The translations under genes and the position numbers were made by a program. A stretch of 27,764 nt of DNA from a virus, in IMG/VR virus record IMGVR_UViG_3300006752_000163, positions 1-27,764 of that record, one strand, 5' to 3'. The notes beneath the pieces were generated by a model, which did not search any database, was not told the DNA's origin, and saw only the letters and a program-made list of their open reading frames with translations. This document shows, one piece after another, positions 7,162-14,836 of this stretch; within the stretch, counting starts at the first letter, position 1; every line of letters begins with the position of its first letter.

Positions 7162-10100
7162 TGGCTGTAAACTATACCTTCGACACAAAGTATGCTCAGC
7201 AGTATGGTGAGCCGTCTAACAATAGCGTCAAGCAAAAGTACCGCATCGTCATCGGTCATATCTCTGATGAAGACATTGCTGTTGGGGGTGAGATGGACCT
7301 CCTTTCTCCCGGGATGACGCTTGATTGGGGAGGGGACCAAGACAGGTTTATGTCTGCCTTTATGGGTTCTACGCTGTCATTCACGTCGGTGCTTGATGAT
7401 GCTCAGTTGGAGATTTGGGATGATCTACTCGATCTCGAAGAAGGCAGGGTCTTTGCTTTGTTCTTTGATAAATGGGGTACAGTATCGCATCCTTATTGGT
7501 ACGGTCATCTCGTCATTGAAAGTACAACCATTCGTATTGCCGACAGGCGCCACATCATCGACCTGGAGTTTACGGACGGCCTGGCTTCACTGCGCGGCAA
7601 GCCTTGGAAGACTCTGAGTGGTAACGAGTACGAGGGCTTTCAGGACCTGAGATATTGGGTTCACGAGATCATCAAAAAGCTACCGGCTAGGGCAGCCTTC
7701 GAGAATTACGTATTGACAAATCAGGGCGCCAGTACCCATGTAAGGGTGATGAGCGAGATTGGGTTTCCTGATGCGCGACCTAATGGAGACGCAAACGCAG
7801 AGTTCCATCATTACGACTCCAAGTTTGAATACTTACGAGTTCGTGGTGAAACCTTCATGAAGCCCAAGAAGCAGGTTGATCGTCACAGGGCGCTACCGGC
7901 TCTCCCGGACTATTTCGCCACATCAGATGTGTTGGAAGATGTCTGTAAGGCTTTTGGCGCTACGGCTTGTATGTTCGATGGATACATCAACTTCATGTGC
8001 CGACTCGATGTCGCGACGATGAAGGGTAAGAATGTAGCGAGTGTCAAGCACAAGTTCAACTCTACTCAGACGCCTACGTGGGAGACTCTTCACAATGTTA
8101 GCGCTTCCTCTGGCGATGTTATAGGCAGTAATGAAAATGACTATTTGATTACAGACGCCGACGATCTCTACGAGGTTTTGAACGGTGCTGTTAAGAGGCG
8201 TTCTTTGCCTATGTTTCAGGCTAACCTCACTCACGAAGAGGGGGGTAGCGACTGGCTCTACTGTCAGGGTTACTTTCTCGATGACACAATCTCCCACATC
8301 GACCTTTCTGCGGCTGCTGCCTATGTACAGCACGCAGCGTGGATATCATCGGGCTTGTTGGAGCCGTACCAAACGAGTCTGTTCGCTGCTGTGGATGGAA
8401 ACCGTAGGGACTTGTGGCATCAGTACTTGTATCGTTCGCCTAATTACATTGCCGGATCGCCCACCTCTACAGACCAGGGATTCCCCACAGACCCTGCCGG
8501 TCAGGATTCTGTAGATCTCCCATTCTTTAAGTTCCCGGCTGACATCACGGACTACACAGGCTTCCCTGCCAAGACCGTCAACGATCTGGAATTCCAGAGT
8601 GGGGAGACCATGAAGATTGAGTTCAGTGATACCACTAAGTTCACTCGTGAAAAGACTTTTAGCTATGCGTTGGAGAGCGACGCCTTCAGGGAGTTTCATG
8701 TGGGTAAGACGCTTATCATGCGTTTGCGTATTGAGGTCACCACAACAGACGGAACGAAGTATCGTCTAAGAAGGCCGGTGACTACTCACGTAAACACGAA
8801 TGGTAGCCCGGACGGGATCAACATTGATAATAATGGGTTGGGCTATTACTACTTTGACGACGGGACTGTTTTTCAATTTGGAAGTAACAGATCATACTAC
8901 CGTAAGGTCTATCAGGCAATAAACTGGGTTAAGGAGGAATCTCAGAATTTTAGTGATGCGTGGGTGGAGTTTATCATCCCTGATGGAAACATCGCCAAGG
9001 CTGATGATGGTTGGGGCACCGATACTTACGAAAATTATGACGCGCAGTACGGATTGTATGCGCCCGACTATGCACCTATCGGATGTCAATTAGAGAATGA
9101 TGAAGGCGAAGAGGGTCAGGGAGTCCAATATGAAAAGGGCGAAGACTCTACGTTCATTCAGTATTATGGAGGTCAGCTCGAAGTGAACCTTCCTTTTGAT
9201 TTTGATGACGGAAGCATTCTCGATTTTGAATCCTTCTTCTTCGAGCAGGGGTATTCGTACTGGAATCACGATGAAGGCCCGCGCCCCAACAATGGTGCGT
9301 CATATAACCCTATATGGAGAACGGCATACGCGGATGGAACTGGTGGTTATCGAAGGTACAATGGCTCTGGAAGTTGGAGAACTCTTCCTGAATACATCCA
9401 CAATGAGGCGATGCGTGTGACTGTCGGTAACGGAGAGGAGACTCAGGACTTTGTGACCAAGATTCAAGGTGGTGATGGATATGAGATCGCTCAGCTCGGA
9501 TCTTCACGCATTGGGTCTCGTTTGTCTTTCGTGAACACTCACGTTGGAGGCACCCTTTGGGCTAATAGGAAGGCAAGCAATGATCCGGACGACTTCCTCA
9601 CAGTTGCCGACAAATACACAGAGACTTTGCAGTGGAGGGGTCACTCAGCGGGTGATGTTGCGGGAAGCCTCGTTCCGGCTATCGTGTATGACTCCCTTCA
9701 CTCTTACGTGTGCAACGCCTTTCTCGATCTCTTTGGAGAGAGTCGCGTGGTGTATGATATGACTTTGATACCTAGTCAGTCGAGTCAGCAGGATGCGTTG
9801 CTCAGCCCCTTCCATGTTATTGAGTTTAAGAAGCTGGTGGGCGACAAGAGCAACACGGAGTTCCTTATGCCACTCAGTTTTAGCTGGACAATGGATGGGG
9901 GTATTCAAGGTTCGTTCTTGAAGGTTGGGCACGAAAGGGAGAAGAGCTCCCTGTTCGACTCACCCTTTCCCATCGGTATCGGTGGCGGTAAGGGTAAGGG
10001 CACGCCCACCGGTAAGTTTGCCCCAGGAAAAAATATCGGAGGCAGGATAAGTCGCAATGGCAGAAAGATGCACAAGATCACCATTGAAAACGCCATCGAC

Positions 10101-10277
10101 TTGGATCAGGAGAAGGGTAAGATCAATGACAATCAGAGTCAGATAGTTCTCGTTAAACAGGTTCAGGAAGAGGAAGAGATGAACAAGCTGTTGTCAACTC
10201 GCCCAACTACAGGCTTGACCTCGAAGGCGAATCCTAGTGTCCAAACTAGATCACACACAGATCGTACCGGAGATTAA
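7161..10277 (+). CDS. Tail hub/tip structural protein (putative, Dit/Tal-like position)
   Basis: This 1038-aa protein follows the tape measure, the place of the distal tail and tail-associated hub proteins. The first about 150 residues (GEMDLLSPGMTLDWGGDQD, YWYGHLVIESTTIRIADRRHIIDLEFTDGLASLRG) look like a beta-rich hub domain. The middle is rich in Tyr, Trp, Asp and Gly, suggesting a carbohydrate- or surface-contacting region. The last about 110 residues are a Gly/Lys-rich linker (GIGGGKGKGTPTGK) followed by a charged helix (QVQEEEEMNKLL). I see no catalytic motif. It could be a fused distal-tail plus tail-tip protein; this is inferred from position, size and composition. Its start ATG overlaps the tape measure stop. 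Confidence 0.58.
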   Translation: MAVNYTFDTKYAQQYGEPSNNSVKQKYRIVIGHISDEDIAVGGEMDLLSPGMTLDWGGDQDRFMSAFMGSTLSFTSVLDDAQLEIWDDLLDLEEGRVFALFFDKWGTVSHPYWYGHLVIESTTIRIADRRHIIDLEFTDGLASLRGKPWKTLSGNEYEGFQDLRYWVHEIIKKLPARAAFENYVLTNQGASTHVRVMSEIGFPDARPNGDANAEFHHYDSKFEYLRVRGETFMKPKKQVDRHRALPALPDYFATSDVLEDVCKAFGATACMFDGYINFMCRLDVATMKGKNVASVKHKFNSTQTPTWETLHNVSASSGDVIGSNENDYLITDADDLYEVLNGAVKRRSLPMFQANLTHEEGGSDWLYCQGYFLDDTISHIDLSAAAAYVQHAAWISSGLLEPYQTSLFAAVDGNRRDLWHQYLYRSPNYIAGSPTSTDQGFPTDPAGQDSVDLPFFKFPADITDYTGFPAKTVNDLEFQSGETMKIEFSDTTKFTREKTFSYALESDAFREFHVGKTLIMRLRIEVTTTDGTKYRLRRPVTTHVNTNGSPDGINIDNNGLGYYYFDDGTVFQFGSNRSYYRKVYQAINWVKEESQNFSDAWVEFIIPDGNIAKADDGWGTDTYENYDAQYGLYAPDYAPIGCQLENDEGEEGQGVQYEKGEDSTFIQYYGGQLEVNLPFDFDDGSILDFESFFFEQGYSYWNHDEGPRPNNGASYNPIWRTAYADGTGGYRRYNGSGSWRTLPEYIHNEAMRVTVGNGEETQDFVTKIQGGDGYEIAQLGSSRIGSRLSFVNTHVGGTLWANRKASNDPDDFLTVADKYTETLQWRGHSAGDVAGSLVPAIVYDSLHSYVCNAFLDLFGESRVVYDMTLIPSQSSQQDALLSPFHVIEFKKLVGDKSNTEFLMPLSFSWTMDGGIQGSFLKVGHEREKSSLFDSPFPIGIGGGKGKGTPTGKFAPGKNIGGRISRNGRKMHKITIENAIDLDQEKGKINDNQSQIVLVKQVQEEEEMNKLLSTRPTTGLTSKANPSVQTRSHTDRTGD

Positions 10278-10287
10278 AAATTAAGCA

Positions 10288-11712
10288 ATGGCAATAAATT
10301 ACAGAAGCAAGCAGCAGACTATATCTCAGGCAAGCTCAGACATAGTGCTACTTACGCCGGGGGCGGGTATCGACACGATCATCGTAAATTCTGTTGTATG
10401 CAAGTTTCAGACAGGTAGCGTACTGACCGGTGTGGAGTTGAAGATCGCGAAGAATGATGGGTCGGGTCTTACCAAGTCTTTCTTTCAGGCTGACTTTGGG
10501 GATCTCGATAGTGGAGCGGACTACCCAGCGAACAAGGCGGCGGAGTGTCTCACCGCGCCCATCGTTCTGGAGGATGGTGACGAACTTATCGCCAACATTG
10601 AAGGCGGGTCATTCACCTACTTCATTCAGTTTGCCGAGCGCACCACTGCCGCTGCTACGGGAGACATTGAGAACCTAAGCAATGTTTCTGCTGACTCGCC
10701 TAGCAACAATGACGTACTCATCTTTAATAGCGCTAGTGGTCAGTATGAGCCTGGATCTGTCTCTGCAGCGGGTACGGGGTCTATTACTGGAACCAATGGC
10801 TTGACTGAGGATGCCCCAAACAGGTTTATGAAAAGGCTGGACTTGCTTGATGACATCGCAAATGATGCTGCGGATTACCTTGCTACCTCTCCGAATACAA
10901 TCTTTCTAGTTCAGCCATCTGGGAACGGTAGCGTAAAGAAGATCACCTTCGAGGATATCATGGCTGCTATCGTTCAGTCTGGCGCCCAAACACTGATCGA
11001 CGCAGGTTATGGTACATCAACTACATATACGGCTGATGGATCATCGACTCTAGGTGACTTGGACGGTGACGGGTCTGTCACCACCTCTGACTTGCTCCAG
11101 TTCTTGGTTCAGTTCGGAAGTATTCTCGATGAGGTAACTGCCAGCTTCATCCAGAGCTTTGTCATTTTCCAAGCGAGTCCCGGGGCGGGTCAGGGACAAA
11201 CTGTGCTGCAAAACAACGGTACGGCGTATGTTATGCCACTGGGCACTCTGACCGGCAACTACGTTATTGATACAACCGGATCTCAAGATGTAACTGTAAA
11301 CACGACCGCCGGCTCAGTGACTTTTGAGGAGAATCAGACTGATTTTGCCGGTCAAGGTGCATTCAAGATTCGATTGGAGAATAATCCAGATGATCCAGCT
11401 ATCGAGGTGCTTTCTAAGGAAGACGGTACTGTGGTAGAGATCATCATTCGTCTAGTGTCTTTGAATGGGGTAGGTGGAACGATTGATTCAACGGAAATTG
11501 TACTTCACAATGGCACTTACCCATCATCAAGCGTATTTGTTGACGCTGGCTTTGCCAACGTTAAGACATACACACAAGCGCATTTCTCTGAGTTGAATAA
11601 TGAGGATGCTAAAGGTTACCAGGTTTCATTTAAGGCCAGAAGGCTTTCTTCAAACTCTCAGGTTCCGGCGGTGAGGTTCAACAATATGAAAATTAAGTTT
11701 CTAAAAGAATAA
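10288..11712 (+). CDS. Tail fibre/baseplate protein with a dockerin-type EF-hand loop
   Basis: This 474-aa protein sits between the hub gene and the lysis region and is Ser/Thr/Gly/Asn-rich with many short beta segments. Residues 1-115 look like a beta-sandwich attachment domain, followed by a short collar-like motif (DIENLSNVSADSPSNNDVL) common in phage fibres. Residues 257-268 (DLDGDGSVTTSD) form a complete 12-residue calcium-binding loop with Asp at positions 1, 3, 5 and 12, followed by LLQFLVQFG, as in type I dockerin repeats. Only one repeat is present. The C-terminal 170 residues are beta-rich and could be the receptor-contacting tip. It is a virion fibre by context; its receptor is unknown. 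Confidence 0.6.
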   Translation: MAINYRSKQQTISQASSDIVLLTPGAGIDTIIVNSVVCKFQTGSVLTGVELKIAKNDGSGLTKSFFQADFGDLDSGADYPANKAAECLTAPIVLEDGDELIANIEGGSFTYFIQFAERTTAAATGDIENLSNVSADSPSNNDVLIFNSASGQYEPGSVSAAGTGSITGTNGLTEDAPNRFMKRLDLLDDIANDAADYLATSPNTIFLVQPSGNGSVKKITFEDIMAAIVQSGAQTLIDAGYGTSTTYTADGSSTLGDLDGDGSVTTSDLLQFLVQFGSILDEVTASFIQSFVIFQASPGAGQGQTVLQNNGTAYVMPLGTLTGNYVIDTTGSQDVTVNTTAGSVTFEENQTDFAGQGAFKIRLENNPDDPAIEVLSKEDGTVVEIIIRLVSLNGVGGTIDSTEIVLHNGTYPSSSVFVDAGFANVKTYTQAHFSELNNEDAKGYQVSFKARRLSSNSQVPAVRFNNMKIKFLKE

Positions 11713-11714
11713 CC

Positions 11715-12779
11715 ATGGCTAATATCGTAGTCTATAACAAGAACGCTAAGGTAGTCATCCTCCTCGCCACAGGGGTGAGCTATGTAGACGAGAATGACGG
11801 AAGCTTCCTTGCCGAAGCAGATACGGGGACATCCGTCAAAATCAAGGATGTGGCAAAAAATCGACACATTTGTCTAGAGGTGCCCTTCGCGAATATCGTG
11901 GACAATGCTGGCGCCGCTATTGGAACCGATCAGGCTACCACTGTGTCTACGCTCAATGAGAGATTCTTTGACGTTTCTGACTCTATCCTCTTCAAGTCGC
12001 AGGTAAGGTCTGCGGTAGGCCATAGTAAGGGTGATTTGCTGACCATCTTTGGTTCATACAAGCAGGGTCTTGTCACAACGAAGCAAGCGAGTAACAACGC
12101 TGTTGCCGCTCTTGCCTTCGGTATGGCTACCGAAGCGACCTCAGCCGGGGCTATTGGAGAAGCTATCTCTGTGGGTCACTTTAGTGGTGTAGACACGAGT
12201 TCAATGAGCGTCGGAGACGCGATCTATCTTGATGGAGGAATCACCCAGGGCGACTTCACCAATGTTAGACCTGCTAATACCGGTGACATCATTCAGGCTC
12301 TAGGGTATGTAACTAAGTCCGACGCCACGGACGGAGAAGTGTTCCTCAACATAACTCCAGACCACCAGGTTGTACCGGCTCCAACGGTAAAAAACTTCAT
12401 TAGCGGCGCCTTCTTTGACAATACTATCCGGGACGTCTATCTCCCCGTTAATGCTACGGACAATGAGAATGCCTTTCTGCAGCGCTGGAACCGGTGGGTC
12501 TGCCCATACGATTGCAAGATTGTTGGCTTTAGGTTCCGTCGCGACTACACAACAGCGACAAGTGGCACCGTGACTTTCGGTGTGTACTCAAACAATACTG
12601 GGTCAGTCGTCACGCTGGTGGACGAAACCACCGTTACACCTCTCTACGGGAGTGGCACTCAGACCTACATCGCGGTTGATGCGGATGTCTCGGCGGGCAT
12701 CACATACGCCTTTAGACTTGAGAACGACTTAAATGTCGCCATGGGTAACTGCGTATTCTCTATCATAATCGAACAGTAA
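11715..12779 (+). CDS. Fibre-like structural protein
   Basis: This 354-aa protein has a small N-terminal beta domain, then a module at about residues 100-220 (GHSKGDLLTIFGSY, HFSGVDTSSMSVGDAIYLDGG, IIQALGYV, GEVFLNI). That module resembles beta-domains repeated in phage tail fibres, where the G-x-DTS...GD-x-(I/L)YL pattern recurs. The last about 120 residues (from SGAFFDNTIRD) form a separate beta-sandwich that could bind the host surface. It lies directly after another fibre-like gene (a gap of two bases), and its stop overlaps the start of the next small gene. No enzymatic motif is visible. A tail-tip or receptor-binding role is likely but inferred. Confidence 0.52.
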   Translation: MANIVVYNKNAKVVILLATGVSYVDENDGSFLAEADTGTSVKIKDVAKNRHICLEVPFANIVDNAGAAIGTDQATTVSTLNERFFDVSDSILFKSQVRSAVGHSKGDLLTIFGSYKQGLVTTKQASNNAVAALAFGMATEATSAGAIGEAISVGHFSGVDTSSMSVGDAIYLDGGITQGDFTNVRPANTGDIIQALGYVTKSDATDGEVFLNITPDHQVVPAPTVKNFISGAFFDNTIRDVYLPVNATDNENAFLQRWNRWVCPYDCKIVGFRFRRDYTTATSGTVTFGVYSNNTGSVVTLVDETTVTPLYGSGTQTYIAVDADVSAGITYAFRLENDLNVAMGNCVFSIIIEQ

Positions 12780-12928
12780 TGCCATTCAAAAGTTTAACAC
12801 TACAGTCCTTAACGCAGGACGCTGAGACAGATATCTCAGACCCTCAGTTCCTTATCCCAATTCTAAAAGAGGTTGACACAATCCTCTCCGATCTCGAATC
12901 CCGAGTAGCGGCCCTAGAGAAATCCTAA
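12779..12928 (+). CDS. 49-aa coiled-coil protein of unknown function
   Basis: A short frame starts with an ATG that overlaps the upstream TAA (TAATG) and ends three bases before the M43 protease gene. The product begins MPFKSLTLQSLTQDAETDIS and ends in a heptad-like helix (ILKEVDTILSDLESRVAALEKS). The tight packing on both sides and regular hydrophobic spacing support a real gene. It may oligomerise and act as a fibre adaptor or assembly helper, but the function is unknown. Confidence 0.6.
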   Translation: MPFKSLTLQSLTQDAETDISDPQFLIPILKEVDTILSDLESRVAALEKS

Positions 12929-12931
12929 AAC

Positions 12932-14836
12932 ATGACAAGACTTACCCTCTTCTTTCTCTTCTCACTTTTCTTTAACACGCTAACCGCTCAGGAGGAATGC
13001 TCCATCTTCAAGGGCGCCAAAATTATGGGGCTTGATGTTGCTAGGGTAGAGGTGGATTTGGATAATGTGGAGGTGCAGACACTTCCGATTGTTTTTCATG
13101 TCGTAAATACAGGGTCTTCAGAGGAGAATAACATCTCCGATGAGCAGATCTTATCGCAAGTAGATGTCCTAAATGAAGAGTTTGCTGACAGCAAGATTCA
13201 GTTCTGCATGGCGGCTCGCGATCCCGAAGGGAATCCAACGTCGGGCATCACGCGATACAATGCGAGCTGGAACGATGATTACGCACAGGGTGGTGTAGCT
13301 AACGCATCTGGGAATGCGGGGTGGTCTGATTCTCAAATGAAGGCCGCTTCGGGGTGCTGGAACCCTAATGAGTACCTCAACTACTACGTAGTGTCCGAAA
13401 TCAACGGGAATGACGCAGGAAATGGGGTCCAGGGCTACGCATATCTCGGCCCAACAAACGACTGTCGAGATGGTGTGGTCGTTCTGTACAACACCACTGG
13501 CGACGAGGGTGTATTAAAGCCAGGGCGAACGCTTGGCTTCACAGGCGTTCATGAGGTGGGGCACTACCTCAGCCTATATCACACGTTCTCAAACAGCAAC
13601 GATTGTATTGAAACAAACTGTGAGACTCAGGGCGATCAGGTTTGTGACACCCCTGTGACGCTGACAAATTACTCATGCACAAATACGTCTTGTGCTGATG
13701 CGTTGGTGGAGAACTTCATGGACTACACTTCAGAGACCTGTAAGGAGAGCTTTACGGTGGGTCAGGCTGAGCGTATGCACGAGCAGCTTCAAACCTTGAG
13801 GACTGAGCTAACAGACAACTTGTCCTGCGTGCCCGTCGTCGACTACGATGTAACCATTGGATATGCCTACTACGATGAGGAGTGGTGTACACCATTTCAG
13901 GACATCTGGGTAGATGTAGTTAATCAGGGGTCGGTGCCTTTCGATTTTGTCGAGGTTAGCCTTTTTTGCAGTGGTGAGGAGTACACCGACGTTGTTTTTA
14001 ACCTTTCTCCGGGATCGGAGACATTGCTTTTTGAGGACGTTATGGTTGACGGGGCTCAGATGTTCGAGGTTCAAGTCAGCAGCGTCTTTGATCAATACCC
14101 AGACAATGATTACGCATGGTTTCCGGTGACGACAATCGAGGGTGACTTGATGTCTATCACGGTGGCTACCGACGTGTGGGGAAATGAGACCTCTTGGTCT
14201 ATTTTGGATGAAAACGGTGAGGAGGTGATATCAGACTCAGGCTACCCCACTGAGGAGGCTACTTACGAGTACGAAACGTGTGTGTATGAAGGGTGCTATG
14301 AGGTTGTAATCACCGACACCAATGGTGATGGTTTCTGCTCCTTCGACTTTGACAATGACGGAGTTTGTGATTTTGGAGATGGATACCTCTTGGCTACCAT
14401 CGGGCAGGACACCGTGGCTTACACCGGAGTGGCAGCAGTGTTCTCCACCTACACTCAGCAGTTCTGCAATACACTACCTGCCTGTGAGCTTGACTACGAT
14501 GGCAATGGAACGATCGGAAATGGCGACGTATTGGTGATGCTCTCTAACTACGGGTGCGTGGAAAACTGCGCTTATGATCCCAATCAGGACGGAATCGTCA
14601 GTGTGCAGGACTTACTTTTTATGCTATGGAACGTGGGTGATTGCCCCTTGGAGCAGGATCTGTCACTCGGAACATACAAGGCGTTCTTTGAGCCCACTCG
14701 TCAGTTTTTCCCAACCGGGAAGCCGCGCATTTACGACATCACTGGACGTCGTGTAGATAAGCCCTTTGAGTCACTGGCACGGGGAGTTTACATCCTCAAG
14801 TGGAAAGGACACACCAAAAAAGTCTTTGTACAATGA
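12932..14836 (+). CDS. Secreted M43 (pappalysin-family) zinc metalloprotease with T9SS type A sorting domain
   Basis: Residues 1-20 form a Sec signal peptide ending TLTAQ. The catalytic domain spans about 48-296: the zinc motif HEVGHYLSLYH lies at 207-217 (H207, E208, H211, H217), and the Met-turn NFMDY at 261-265 is followed by C-x-x-x-FTVGQAERM, typical of M43 proteases. Paired cysteines fit an exported protein. After a beta region, residues about 405-512 form a domain common in Bacteroidota exoproteins (SWSILDENG, DTNGDGFC). Two dockerin-type calcium loops follow at 521-532 and 549-560. The end (about 590-634: RIYDITGRRV, LARGVYILKW, KKVFVQ) has the pattern of a T9SS type A sorting domain. 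The gene is embedded in the late block and its stop overlaps the next start (ATGA). The G-to-S change at the eighth position of the zinc motif need not abolish activity, since that position varies in M43. Confidence 0.9.
   Translation: MTRLTLFFLFSLFFNTLTAQEECSIFKGAKIMGLDVARVEVDLDNVEVQTLPIVFHVVNTGSSEENNISDEQILSQVDVLNEEFADSKIQFCMAARDPEGNPTSGITRYNASWNDDYAQGGVANASGNAGWSDSQMKAASGCWNPNEYLNYYVVSEINGNDAGNGVQGYAYLGPTNDCRDGVVVLYNTTGDEGVLKPGRTLGFTGVHEVGHYLSLYHTFSNSNDCIETNCETQGDQVCDTPVTLTNYSCTNTSCADALVENFMDYTSETCKESFTVGQAERMHEQLQTLRTELTDNLSCVPVVDYDVTIGYAYYDEEWCTPFQDIWVDVVNQGSVPFDFVEVSLFCSGEEYTDVVFNLSPGSETLLFEDVMVDGAQMFEVQVSSVFDQYPDNDYAWFPVTTIEGDLMSITVATDVWGNETSWSILDENGEEVISDSGYPTEEATYEYETCVYEGCYEVVITDTNGDGFCSFDFDNDGVCDFGDGYLLATIGQDTVAYTGVAAVFSTYTQQFCNTLPACELDYDGNGTIGNGDVLVMLSNYGCVENCAYDPNQDGIVSVQDLLFMLWNVGDCPLEQDLSLGTYKAFFEPTRQFFPTGKPRIYDITGRRVDKPFESLARGVYILKWKGHTKKVFVQ

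Noticed and set aside
14800-14832. Upstream start for the type B cargo protein
   Set aside because: It would bury the signal peptide behind 11 residues; the ATG at 14833 forms an ATGA overlap with the protease stop.
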